A stretch of DNA of 64,000 bases from Rheum nobile. Taxonomy: Eukaryota > Streptophyta > Magnoliopsida > Caryophyllales > Polygonaceae. Under the pieces are notes generated by a model. That model was not told where the DNA came from, ran no database searches, and saw nothing but the letters and a program-made list of their open reading frames with translations. The position numbers and the translations under genes were made by a program. The stretch covers positions 2,914,001-2,978,000 of the forward strand of contig WOAB01000226.1 in assembly GCA_027886185.1 (NCBI GenBank), read 5' to 3'. The number at the start of each line of letters is the position of its first letter. The first letter of the stretch is position 1. Below, piece after piece: positions 47,740 to 58,003 of this stretch.

Positions 47740-48092
47740 TAATGTTCTAAAAATCGCTAGGCGGAAGCTGAACGGTGAGGGGAGGCTAGCGCCTAGGCGG
47801 TTAGACAGGGGCCTAGGCGGATTAAAATTTAATGCCTAATCCATATGATTATTTTACGACGTTCTCTTAAATCCATTAATGTTTGTAAAACTATGTTGGG
47901 ATGAGGTAATAATATTTTATTATGGGTCTTATTTTACAAAGCATAATCCAAAACTATGTTTTATATATCTATAATCTCCTAAGATATTGTTGTTTCCACA
48001 ACATCAGAAGCTTCTTCTCGCCTAGGCGACCCTAGGTGGGGGATGACCGCGAAGCACCCAGGCGGCTATAGGCGGGAATTTTCAGAACATTG
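47740..48092. mobile_element. hAT-like miniature element with CCTAGGCGG repeats
   Basis: 353 bp, with ends TAATGTTCTAAAAATCGC and, inverted, CAATGTTCTGAAAATTCCCGCC. Flanks ATATAAGC (47732-47739) and ATATAATC (48093-48100) form an 8-bp duplication with one difference. Both subterminal parts carry CCTAGGCGG/CTAGGCGG words. Non-coding. Confidence 0.8.
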
Positions 48093-48405
48093 ATATAATC
48101 TTATTGGATTATCCTTCTATTACCAATTGAAAAATTATACATTAGACTTATTTGTACATATACACTTATGTATACATGCACGTCTCCGTCTATTGACCCA
48201 CCAACCTTTATCAGCTTAAGAATATTTTTTTATTCATGCTATTGCACCTTAACACCTGCAGATAATGACCTTAATTTTTTATTACATAAGAAAAATCCAG
48301 GCATCTTATTTTACTAGTATGCTATATATATATTATGGCTTTCTTTCACATTTTTAATGGGGGTTCGGCTTTGCACCGTTTTTTTTTTGATTTTGCACCA
48401 GGTTA

Positions 48406-48429
48406 TAAACGCAACCTGGTAGCGTTTAT
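48406..48429. repeat. Degenerate AAACGC...GCGTTT palindrome
   Basis: TAAACGCAACCTGGTAGCGTTTA: the outer arms TAAACGC and GCGTTTA pair perfectly around a 9-bp centre. It is the leftmost of the palindrome family. An isolated half site (TAGCGTTTA) lies near 48478. Confidence 0.7.
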
Positions 48430-48520
48430 TTTTTTTATTTTTAATGACATTTAACCCAAAAAATTAATCGGTCTGCATAGCGTTTAACATGGACCCGGTT
48501 TAATCGAACCTATGGGAATT

Positions 48521-48545
48521 GTAAACGCTACTACGTAGCGTTTAC
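48521..48545. promoter_or_regulatory. Perfect palindrome upstream of the B3 gene
   Basis: GTAAACGCTAC, 3-bp centre TAC, GTAGCGTTTAC. Eleven-bp perfect arms, 116 bp before the TATA box at 48661. The same palindrome recurs at 49480 upstream of the transposase-OTU gene, a likely shared operator. Confidence 0.8.
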
Positions 48546-48569
48546 AATTCAAACGGTTATAATTCAAAC

Positions 48570-48642
48570 GGAAAAATGACTGTTACAAAACTTTTAAATG
48601 CTACGACGTAACATTTAAAAGTGTTGTAACGGTCATTTTTCC
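48570..48642. repeat. Long hairpin abutting the B3 promoter
   Basis: Arms of 31 nt (48570-48600 and 48612-48642), starting GGAAAAATGAC and ending GTCATTTTTCC, pair with only three mismatches around the 11-nt loop CTACGACGTAA. The loop and its edges echo the CGCTAC...GTAGCG palindrome in decayed form. Confidence 0.9.
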
Positions 48643-48660
48643 AACGACTCTATTTCACCC

Positions 48661-48668
48661 TATAAATA
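48661..48668 (+). promoter_or_regulatory. TATA box of the B3 gene
   Basis: TATAAATA, 78 bp upstream of the ATG at 48739 and just after the hairpin. Confidence 0.65.
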
Positions 48669-48738
48669 AAAACAATTTCACCATAACCTTATGCACCCTT
48701 CTCTTATCTTATTGTGTTTTAATTCTCCAAAAGTTAGT

Positions 48739-49263
48739 ATGGCTTCGTCGTCGAGAATTGTGATAGTAATCAGCGATGACTCAAATTCCTCTGTTGTCGA
48801 AGAAGACAACAGCTTTACCTCGTACGGTACTGGAGATGATGATGATGCTGGGGATGTTGCAAATTCAGCATTACAAAGAGCTGAAGCTATGCTATGTGAT
48901 AAGAAGAAGAGTTTCATTGTTGTACTAAATCAAACCAATGTCTACCCAGAATATCGGCTGGTAGGCACCGCATGGTCCGCATCCTTTATAATGTAAATTT
49001 ATTATTCAGATTACTTCATAATATCAACTTTAAATGCACTTACTGATATGCAGAGTGTCCCGAGGGAGCATGGATTGAAATTCTTGAGTTCTGCAAGCAC
49101 AACTGAAGTCACCCTCGATTGTGGTATTGCTACTTTGCCTGTGTCTATCGCAACGAGTGGGGATCGCTACAGATTTGGCAATGGCTGGAGGAATTTTGTT
49201 CAATACCATAGATTGGAAATCAACGGTGCATTAGTGTTTGAAATAATAAGTCGGCGTCCCTAA
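48739..49263 (+). CDS. Small B3 DNA-binding-domain protein, two exons, apparently intact
   Basis: Exon 1 48739-48960 and exon 2 49054-49263 join in phase 0 across a GT...CAG intron and give 143 residues with no stop or frameshift. Residues 1-45 are serine- and acid-rich (five aspartates in a row broken once by alanine). Residues about 50-140 match the B3 fold pattern: FIVVLNQTNV, RLSVPREHGL, a VTLDCG strand, then GNGWRNFVQYHRLEINGALV and FEI, the last part being the strongest family signature. B3 proteins are plant transcription factors that bind short DNA motifs in the nucleus. It lies between palindromes and just upstream of a transposase gene, so an element-encoded binder of those palindromes is my inference. 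Alternatively it is a REM-like host gene picked up by the element. The upstream ATG at 48691 is disfavoured by its poor N-terminal sequence. Confidence 0.8.
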
Positions 49264-49479
49264 GTTGTATACAACGTTACCATATTCAAAGCTTAGGGAT
49301 ATTATGTTTATTTTGTTATGTATGTATTTTTTGGATGACATGTACTAGTACGCATTTAATATTATATTCATTTTTCGGATGACATGAAATGACCCAAAAT
49401 CACAAAAAATGCATAATAAGATTTAACCCAAAAAAAAAATTGGTTCAATTAAACCGGTTTAATCTAACCTATGAGAATT

Positions 49480-49545
49480 GTAAACGCTACTAAGTAGCGT
49501 TTACAATTCAAACGGTAAATTTTAAACGCTACGTCGTAGCGTTTA
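49480..49545. promoter_or_regulatory. Two adjacent palindromes upstream of the transposase-OTU gene
   Basis: GTAAACGCTAC-TAA-GTAGCGTTTAC at 49480-49504 and TAAACGCTAC-GTC-GTAGCGTTTA at about 49523-49545. Both have perfect arms. They end 57 bp before the TATA box TATATATT at 49602-49609. Confidence 0.8.
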
Positions 49546-52500
49546 CAATTCCCCCTTTTTCCAACGGTTGAATTCCCCAACGGTCGAATTCCACACACTT
49601 GTATATATTTGTTTCTTCCATATGCCTTCTTCACATGTACAAAATTTCAAAGCACAATAGTAAGAGAGAGAATGTCGTTCTCAAGCATAGTCGATGGGCC
49701 CGATCTTGAATCGATTAGTGAAAATAATGTACTGGTATGTATACTATGGATTTAATATTATTATGTTAGTGTAGTAGTTGTACATTATATTTTGTAGATA
49801 TTATATGTATGTTAGTGCACATTATTAGTGGTAAGTTATATGTTAACATATTCTTATTAGTAATAATTCTATGCCAGAGATATTGTATGTATATTAGTAT
49901 AGAATGTGATAAATTATATTAGTATAGAATGTGAAATATTCTTATATTGCAAAGCACAAATTAAGTTATATGTTAAAATATTCTTATATTGACTATGTTA
50001 TTTACATTAGAACATCATGTTACTGTAGAAATGTGAGAAATTATGTAATTAGCGTAGAATTGGAAATGCTCCGTATTTAAATTTAGGTAAATGAGGAGAA
50101 CGGACAAATGTTATAATTTTCTACATGTTTCATATTTGCACCATGATTTTTAGGGTAGAACATTAGGTTAGGTATAGAACACTTTGTTGGTGTAGATTTA
50201 TAATGAATACCAATGTTTATAATGAATACCAATGTTTGTGAAATAAATAGGATGATTCTAGTGGCACCAACTTTGTGAGTGATGATTTTTCTTCGCATTT
50301 TACTACGGATGAGGAATGTGATGATAGACAGAGTATGATTCAATGGGTTCATTCAGTGGGCAAGGAACTGAACATTTTGATTGTCATACAAAAATCATGG
50401 GATCGAAAGGTGATACTATCATGTGAGAAGTCTGGATCATACAGACCGGTGAAGAAGAAGGCGGTCGAAGGTTGCGAGCCAACCCCTAAATCAAACCGGT
50501 CAACGAGGACAAAGAAGAGCGAGTGTCCGTTTCAGATGCACGGGTTGTTATCAAAAGAGAGTAAGTGGAGCTTAAAGGTCATCTGTGGATGGCACACCCA
50601 TGACATCCCAACATCCTTAATAGGGCATGATTTTGCTGGACGCCTTGATGCAGATCAAATCGAGGCGGTGAAGTTGTTGTCTGCCACCGGCTCGACGCCG
50701 AAGAACATCATTTCTCTTTTTGTTAGAGTAGACCTGAAATGCTTGACATCAAGGAGTCAAGTGTACACTTGCAAGGCTAGGGAGAGGAAGAAATCCAGGG
50801 GCCATTTGACGGTGATGTAATTCACGTTGGAATTTCTAAGGTCTAAAGGATATTATGCAGACGTTGAAAGGGTTAAGGTTAAGATGAAAGAAAAGGGGAA
50901 GTATGTGGTGAATGAGGTTGTGAGTGATCTTTTTTTAGTCACCCTGACTCGAAGCACTTGTTGGGTTTGTTCCCCCACGTCATCATTATGGATACAACCT
51001 ACAAGACCAACAAGTAATCTTTAGTTTTAAATTTTCACTACATTTACACTATCTAATTGCATCTTATGTTCTTTTTTAATGTACATGTATAGGTACAGTA
51101 TGCCGCGTTTGAAGTTTGTTGGGTTCATTTGCACAAACCGTAACTACTGTATTGCCATCGTATTCATGCGAAATGAGACAACGGAGCACTACGTATGGGC
51201 CCTGCGGCGTTTGGAATCCTTGTTCGGTAAAAAAAACCTACGACGATCATGTCAGACCGAGATTTGGCCGTTGTGACGGTTGTACCAATAGTCTTTCCCA
51301 ATGCACACCATTTGTTGTGTAGGGTCCATGTGAACCACAATGTTGAAGCAAGGGTCACCGGGAATATGTGCAACAAAAGTGTTAAGCATTTTATGGGGAA
51401 TATCTGTTGGTTGTTGAGGTCACCCATGGAGGATGTGTACGAGTCACGACTGAAGTATTTGAGGGACAAGTGGAAGAAAGGTACGTTTATGAAGTACGTC
51501 GAGAAAGTTTGGCTTAACGAGCACAAAAAGAAGTTAGTTGATGCATGGTCTAATCATATTCTTCATTTCGCCACAAGATCATCAAACAGGTAAATTATAT
51601 AACATATTTTCTCGTTAGATACGTATTATTTTTTATGAAGTATAACATGAGCATTATTTGTCAGGGTCGAGTCTCAGCACTCTATGCTCAAGGACACCCT
51701 AAAATCATCTGTTGGAGGGTTTGACACGATCGTAATACACATCAACAATATGTTCACGGATCAGGTGTGTGTAATCTTTTGGGCTCGTTGTATTATTTTC
51801 ATTTGTACTAATTTGTGCCTATGTGGAAAATAATATGAATTAACATTTTATGAATGATCAGATACGTGTCATTAAGGGGTCTATGGAGCAGAGAAGTTTT
51901 AAGTTGGCCACTGTCATAAAGGATGGGCTCCAATGGGTGAAGATTTTGTCCAGTCGCCTTGAGTACAAGATATCGGACGAGTCTATAAGATTACTATACA
52001 AATAAACTATTCGGGCAAAGGAGGGAAAGATACCTGATGATGATTGCCGCGATGTATGGTGGAGATCCTTGCTTGGGTTGCCTTGCCCACACACGATCAA
52101 GAGATATGTAGAGGCTGGTATCCCAATATTGCCAAGTGAAATCCATTTATTTTGGAAACAAATAAAGTGGGAAGGAGTAGGCCAAGAAGATCTCTAAAGT
52201 GATGATATTGAGCATATTTCAAGACAAGATGTCGTAATGAAGAAGTTGATCCAAGACTGGGAAGGAAAGGAAGTGCCCGACGAGCTGTTATGCATTCTCA
52301 CAACAAGATACGATGACTTCCATAACTCGAGCACTTCTACCTTGGGAGAGCCCCCATGCGGAGATACTAGTAAGGGGAGACCTAAGAAGGACTCGACCAA
52401 GAGGGACCCCACTTGGTTGGAGCACAAGGAGGAGGAGCAAAAGAAGAAGGAACAAAAAAAGGAGGAGGACCAAAAGAAGAAGGACGAGCTAAAGAAGAAG

Positions 52501-53355
52501 AAAGAGGAGGAAAAAAAAAGAAGGATGAGGAAAAGAAGAGGAAGAAGGAGGAGGAAAATAAGAAGAAGGATGAGCAAAAGAACAAGAGGAAGTCAGATAG
52601 CATTCAATCGTCTGTTGGATCAGAACCTTCTCCGATGCCTGATGGAGACACCAAAAGAGTTTCAGACGACAAAGAGAGTGGCACTGGTCCGATCCCGCTC
52701 AAAATTGAAGTTGATCCAAGAAACGGGAAAAAATGTTTGTCACCTCGACTGTAATTGGGGCGTACGAAATGTTGACCCTTTCATGTTCAACTACATCACC
52801 CGAGTAGAAGACGTACAAGGTGACAGTCATTGTGGATATCGTTCCTTGTCTGTACTATTAGGGTTGGGGGAACAGAGTTACGACTACGTGCGACATGAGC
52901 TTTCAAAGGAACTGCAATTGCATCGAGATCTCTACCGACCAGCGAGTATGGTGACTGACATTGACCATCTTATCAAGATGGTTGATCATACAGGACCTTG
53001 CTGGGAGGATCACTAGATGGAAATGCCGATGGTTGGGTTAGCATTTGCAACCAGATTCCAGGTGGCTCTTGTCTTTCTCTCATGGAGTGACCTCATACAT
53101 GCCCATGTTTGCTCATCCGGGTACCCGGCCTCCCACAACGGTGCATACGATAGCACTAGGAGGAAATCATGATCATTGTAATAACCGTCAATTTTAGTAG
53201 GGGTATTTGTGTAATTTTCAAACTTTCTTTTTGTAAGCAAGACATGTTAGGCATGTTCTGTAACCCTGTAAGAACCATATGAATGTGTGGATACACATTT
53301 AATGAAATATATGGGTTCTAATTATTAGAGGGTTGCTAAAATCGAAATTAAGCAA

Positions 53356-53502
53356 GACCCGCGATTAAGGCTCGGGAGCCGCAGGCGCGGCATTGCCCGC
53401 GATCGCGGATATGCAGCTGCGAGTGCAACATTCCCCGCGACCACGGTTATGAAGTAGCGGGCGCGGTTTTGCCCAAAGGCCAAACCGCGATCGCGGCGCC
53501 AT
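53356..53502. repeat. CCGCGATCGCGG cluster upstream of the LTR TATA box
   Basis: Exact or near copies of the self-complementary word CCGCGATCGCGG (near 53397 and 53486, variants near 53357 and 53436) separated by phrases such as GCGGTTTTGCCCA. These also occur in the downstream cluster. Confidence 0.85.
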
Positions 53503-53867
53503 TGCTTCATCTTCTTCCTCGTCTTTACTGAGACGCCGACGATCGAGGTTCGGCGTTTCTTCTCTGAGCGGCCGGTTGAGGGGGGCTAAATGGTTGTTCT
53601 TCCTCTCATTTAGTGGAAGAGCTCCACCCTTGCCCTATAAATAGGGGGGATCCGAGGGTGTTCTTCACATCATCCATCTCTTCCTCTCATAGTAGCTCGG
53701 TGTTTGGTGTTGTCGTCGGAGTTTGGTCATCGTCGTTCATTGTCGGAGGTCCATCAAAGCGAAGCCAGGAGTGGTGGTGGTGTGCGCTTGTCCAAGAAGC
53801 AAGATCTGAGCCTCGTCTTCCCTCGGTATGGCACCATTGTGTTCGTTTAGCTTGTCGTTCGACAATG

Positions 53868-54002
53868 GATCCCGTGACCGCGGCATAAATACCGCAATCG
53901 CGGTTGGGCAGAGGCCCACAATCTCGGCTAGGCAGGGAACCACGATCGCGGCCCATCTGCTACGGGCACGGTTTTGCCCAGCAAAGCCGCGATCGCGGCA
54001 CT
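53868..54002. repeat. CCGCGATCGCGG cluster downstream of the LTR TATA box
   Basis: Copies near 53892 (CCGCAATCGCGG), 53940 (CCACGATCGCGG) and 53988 (CCGCGATCGCGG), plus a shared GGTTTTGCCCAGCAAAG phrase. It mirrors the cluster at 53356-53502 on the other side of the promoter. Confidence 0.85.
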
Positions 54003-55743
54003 GCCTTTTTCTTCATCTTTTCGTTCCTTCATACCCGTAACTAATTAGGGTTTTGTTTTAAAACTCGTCTCGTATGCGTGTTGGATTATGCTCGTCTCCA
54101 TGGCTGATTGTACGGATTGGAATCCGACCCTACTGAATGATGATAAATTCCAACGGGAATTTTAATAGGCAGTCGTGCACAAGTTCAAGTTTCCGGATTT
54201 CGGACCCAACTCTTCGTTCGTCCAGACTAAGGCAAGTGTTTGTTCGCTCTTGTTGATTTATTCCATATTTTTCTTGATTATCAATTACTTAATTGTTTAA
54301 TTAAGTTGGAATAAAGTTGTTGATTTGTGTTTGAGAACTTAAACGATAAAATGTTGTGTTAAAAATATGAATTTATAATAGGTTGTATATATTACTAGAA
54401 ACAACGCTATTATATATAATTCTATATGATATTACCATAAAGTGATAAATGGATTTTGGTGTGGATTTATATGTGGACTTACATGCTTAGTTAGCACGAG
54501 TATTCATAGGAACGCTGTGTACCTTGCGAGGTCTAGTCGTTTTTTTATAACAAGTATTAGGAGGTTTTTGCCCTAGTACTCCTGGTCATAACTGTACCCT
54601 TATTCGGATATAAGTGGTAGGTGCACTTAGCTAGTGCCAATATTCGGGATTCATCCCAAAGATATCTCTCGTATCGAGATGATGTGAATTAAAAGCCTTA
54701 ACGTGAATGTACGTTTTTGAAAGTAAATAAGATAAGTGCTTTTACGCACATAATTAATATACCCTCGGGCGAGAAGTACAATGTGAAACCCGCCCGGACT
54801 CTTGTTAGAGTAAGTCCTCTTTCCAATCTGGATTCGCATTGCGCGGTAAGGTTGGTCGTGGGCCCAAATAATCAAGGTCGTTTTTGTGAACTTGTGTGAA
54901 AACTTAACGTTCCCAAACAATTCTTCATATTTTCCCCAAAAGGCTCAATTCCGTTGGAGTCTTCTTTTGGATGCATATCTTCTTCTATCATTCCGTGAAA
55001 GTTTCGGGTTATGTATCGTTCCTTCGGTTATTATTCGAGGGACAATGATAGTAAACGGTTACGATCACTAGAACCATTATGCTTGTACCCTTGCATAGTC
55101 TTTCATTAGACTAACCAACCGGATTTTATTCCTTGCATGGTTGGCTGGTGTCATCCGTCTTATACGGCACATCAGAGGTTGGTCCCCGACGATTGAAGTA
55201 ACCAATCGAAGAGAAGGCTTGCAGTTGAAGTTTGCGTTTTAAGAAGTAATATTTTCAAGGCGTGTATGTTTAATTTGAAATAAATGTAATACATAGTCAT
55301 GTAATTAGGACTACTTTAAAAGAGTCTTCCACTGTAATTTAAAAGTCTTCCGCTATCACTATACTTTGTTGTAAAACCGTCATTCTCATTTTACGAGAGG
55401 AATCTTAATAAAAGGTTGAGTTTTATTCATTTAAAATGTCTTCAGCTGATTATTCTTTCGTTATTTAATATTTATGTATTTATTTAAGCTTAATTGTTCC
55501 GATTAAAGCCTAGGGTGACTTTGGACATTAACGTCTGAGGTCACTAACGTGTGACACTATCGAAATAAGTCGGGGGTGTTACAATCATATTGTCCCGGTA
55601 AGCATACTTATACATCCGCGCTTTACCTTGTGAATTATGTAATACTCATTTTAGCTCATTTTTTACAGGTTTGGCTAGTTGATGACCGTTGTCCTATCCC
55701 ACCCCGCCCGCCGTTTGGAACAATTGGAAGCATAGTAGATTAG

Positions 55744-56090
55744 TAGTGTTGAAGGATGGGATATACCATTTAGGAAAAGGATGAATGAATATCTCGTCAG
55801 ACGTGGAAACCAGGGTCGTGGCGGTTTGGTTATGTAGTTTCGGGAGGGAGATTGGATAAATTAGAATCACATGTGGATCCACTCCTTTTCCACTTTGTAA
55901 TATGAATTAGAAATATATGAACGTTCAATTACCCTGGTATTTATATTTGATAAATGCGAAACCATTCAATTGTGTCCAAAAAGAAACATTTATCCAACAC
56001 TAAAAAATTAAATATAAAACAATCATTTATATTTAATGGAGTGCACCTTACCGTGTCGAAATAACCATTTATATTAAAAAAAACATTTAT
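55744..56090. other. 3' flank of the transposase-OTU gene
   Basis: AT-rich sequence without gene. It ends at a hairpin, TGCACGGTCTG-TGC-CAGACCGTGCA (about 56095-56119), which is followed by the right-hand palindrome cluster. Confidence 0.5.
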
Positions 56091-56163
56091 ATTCATGCAC
56101 GGTCTGTGCCAGACCGTGCACCTTACCGTGCCGAATAACAGAAGCTCTCACCCAGTGACGTTG

Positions 56164-56215
56164 ATCAAACGCCACAATGTGGCGTTTGATAAACGCTACA
56201 CAGTGGCGTTTACCA
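56164..56215. promoter_or_regulatory. Right-hand AAACGCCAC palindromes
   Basis: ATCAAACGCCAC-AAT-GTGGCGTTTGAT (56164-56190, perfect 12-bp arms) and, overlapping its end, AAACGCTAC-ACA-GTGGCGTTT with one mismatch. A half site AAACGCCAC follows at about 56215. The family word is the same as at 48521 and 49480 except that most copies read CGCCAC. Confidence 0.75.
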
Positions 56216-56344
56216 AACGCCACTGTGTAAGGTACTCTGGCTTGGGTTTGGGGTTTGGGCTACTTTTGGACACCACTTGATTGCGTGTAGAGACCCTAAA
56301 ATAAACTTGGGATTTTAGGGTTTAGGGTTCATGGTTTAGGGTTT

Positions 56345-56720
56345 AGGATATTGGGTTTTGATTTGTGTTTTTTCCTTCCTAAACCTCAAATCCAAATGTT
56401 ATATTGTTTCGAGGTATGCATGTTTATACATTACTATTATGGTTTAAGGTCTATGTTAAAGCAAGGGTTTAAGGGTTAGGGTGTTTGAGATTTTTGGATC
56501 TTTGATAGTATAAGCATTGATATTGTTTAAGGTTTAGGGTATTGATTTGTGTTTTCTTCATCCTAAACCTCAAATCCAAACGTTATATTGTTTCGAGGTA
56601 TGCATGTTTATACATTACTATTATGGTTTAGGGTCTATGTTAAAGCAAGGCTTTAAGGGTTAGGGTGTTTGAGATTTTTGGATCTTTGATAGTATAAGCA
56701 TTGATATTGTTTAGGGTTAG
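56345..56720. repeat. Two-copy tandem repeat of about 185 bp with TTTAGGG words
   Basis: The segment with CCTAAACCTCAAATCCAAA and TTTCGAGGTATGCATG near 56380-56420 recurs about 185 bp later, nearly identical. Interstitial TTTAGGG (plant telomere-type) words are scattered from 56315 to 57125 but never form a continuous array. Confidence 0.85.
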
Positions 56721-56901
56721 AAAGGGTCTTTCTATTAGTTTAGGGTTTATGAATAAAACTAATAAATATCCGGCCAAAATATACCTAGGCAAGATATTTT
56801 TACCGAAACATATTTGAACATCCCAAACCTTAAACCCTGATGAATGGACCTTAGCCATTACAACCCTAAACCCTACCCTAAACCCTCTCACATAAGGCTT
56901 A

Positions 56902-56980
56902 CACGCCACACTGTAGCGTTTACATCTTAAACGCCACAACGTTGCGTTTAAGTTTGAAACGCAACGTTGTGGCGTTTAGG
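56902..56980. promoter_or_regulatory. Palindrome cluster upstream of the GRF gene
   Basis: ACGCCAC-ACT-GTAGCGT, TAAACGCCACAACGTTGCGTTTA and AAACGCAACGTTGTGGCGTTT, three near-palindromes of the same family within 80 bp, about 220 bp before the TATA box TATATAA at 57196-57202. Confidence 0.7.
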
Positions 56981-57368
56981 CCTTTGGAAATCTATAGGAT
57001 GTATCTTATATTCTATAGTTTTCCTTATTGTTAAATATAATACGAAAACTATAGGGTGTATCTTAGTGTTAAATATGGTTTAGGGTTTAGGTTTTAGGGT
57101 TTAGGTTTTAGGGTTTAGCGTTTTGAGGTTTATGATAAAAGACTCGTGACTACAGCTGGTTATTAGCTGTCAAACACATTGCCTATTTTTTTCACTATAT
57201 AAGAAGCATTAGGGTTGTTTGTTCACTACAACAATTCCAATACAAGCGGCGCCTACATATAGACTTTTGGGTAAGCTTCTCCTTCTAGTTTCTATCGATT
57301 TAGTAACGCTGATTTTTGATATTAATGGATTTATGATATTTGTAGGAAACCAAGCACTACAACAAATA

Positions 57369-57805
57369 ATGGCATCTTCATCAAAATCATCAACAAACGC
57401 AGATAGGCTATGCTACTGTAATTTGAAAGCCGTTGTTTGAACTTGGGATTTGCAGTGGAACTACAAAAGGAGGTATTGGGGATGCCCAGAAGTGGGGTGT
57501 CGTTTCAAGGAGTGGATTGATCCAATGTACGAGGAGAGGGCACACGCGGTTATTTGACAACAATGGCAGGAAAAACAAGATCTTGTTAAGGAAAATCAAG
57601 ATCTTGTTAAAGATCTTGATAACATTCGTAGGTATAACTTCAATCTACTAAATGATGTACATCATAGGTGATTAATGTCGTATCTTTTGTGTAATGTTGT
57701 TTATGTACTATCAACCTTTATAGGGAGCAAGCAAATTTAGCAAAGTAGAGATATCATATGAAGCGAATGTTCACCAGAGATTACCCTAATTTCTTCAAAC
57801 GCTAA
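57369..57805 (+). pseudogene. GRF-type zinc-finger protein gene, three mutation stops
   Basis: Exon 1 57369-57667 and exon 2 57724-57805 join in frame to about 127 residues. The zinc finger lies at residues 15-50: CYC, then TWDLQWNYKRRYWGCP and CRFKEWID, the GRF pattern with its cysteines and the YWGCP core. A coiled-coil-like stretch follows (EKQDLVKENQDLVKDLDN), then MKRMFTRDYPNFFKR. Stops at 57438 (TGA), 57555 (TGA) and 57748 (TAG) each become CGA, CGA and CAG by one C-to-T change. GRF fingers bind single-stranded DNA in known proteins. Small GRF/coiled-coil proteins are common near plant transposons, role unknown. Confidence 0.8.
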
Positions 57806-58003
57806 AGTAGTGTCATATCTTTTCTCTAAGTTTTGTATTGTTTTCTGTATTGTGTGGACATCTTCTTGTGGCAACTCCTCACGTAACGTGTGGACCATAT
57901 ACAAGTACGAACAAATTTAATACGAACGCGGTGTAAATAGAATATGAGTACGAACAAATATAATACGAAATGTCACTACAAAAGAGATAATTACATCCAC
58001 TGC

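Larger units (their letters stand above)
53177..55583 (+). mobile_element. Solo gypsy LTR inserted in the OTU domain
   Basis: 2407 bp, TGTAATAACC ... GGGGGTGTTACA, flanked by ATCAT at 53172-53176 and 55584-55588. Start and end match the LTR of the gypsy element at 26427-33115. The TATA box CCTATAAATAGG (about 53627) is bracketed by two GC-rich clusters. No internal region, so it formed by LTR-LTR recombination. Confidence 0.95.
49672..55743 (+). pseudogene. MULE transposase fused to an OTU cysteine-protease domain, inactivated
   Basis: Exons about 49672-49734, 50251-51013, 51093-51589, 51665-51764, 51862-53176, 55589-55597 and 55669-55743. Order: FAR1-like binding region (SMIQWVHSVGKE, KKSECPFQMHG); transposase core with VIIMDTTYKTNK (Asp, about 50985) and TTIMSDRDLAVV (Asp, about 51255); HLLCRVHVNHNV; lysine/glutamate-rich linker (about 52420-52620); OTU domain with EDVQGDSHCGYRSLS (catalytic Asp-Cys, about 52815) and GGNHDHIVPVWLVDD (catalytic His region), split by a solo LTR. 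OTU domains remove ubiquitin; fusions with MULE transposases are known in plants. Stops at 50818, 52003 and 52195 (TAA, each explained by CAA) and 53014 (TAG, from TGG), and frameshifts near 50935, 51233, 52515 and 53140, confirm decay. Confidence 0.85.

Noticed and set aside
52194..52603. Minus-strand leucine/serine/phenylalanine-rich ORFs
   Set aside because: Shadow of the lysine/glutamate-rich linker of the transposase-OTU gene on the plus strand.
52413..52754. Separate plus-strand lysine-rich protein
   Set aside because: It is the same linker in another frame; A-run frameshifts split it between two frames.
53613..54040. Plus- and minus-strand ORFs around the GC-rich LTR cluster
   Set aside because: Open only because of local GC content; the region is a noncoding LTR.
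56315..57125. Interstitial telomere array
   Set aside because: TTTAGGG words are scattered and never form consecutive repeats.
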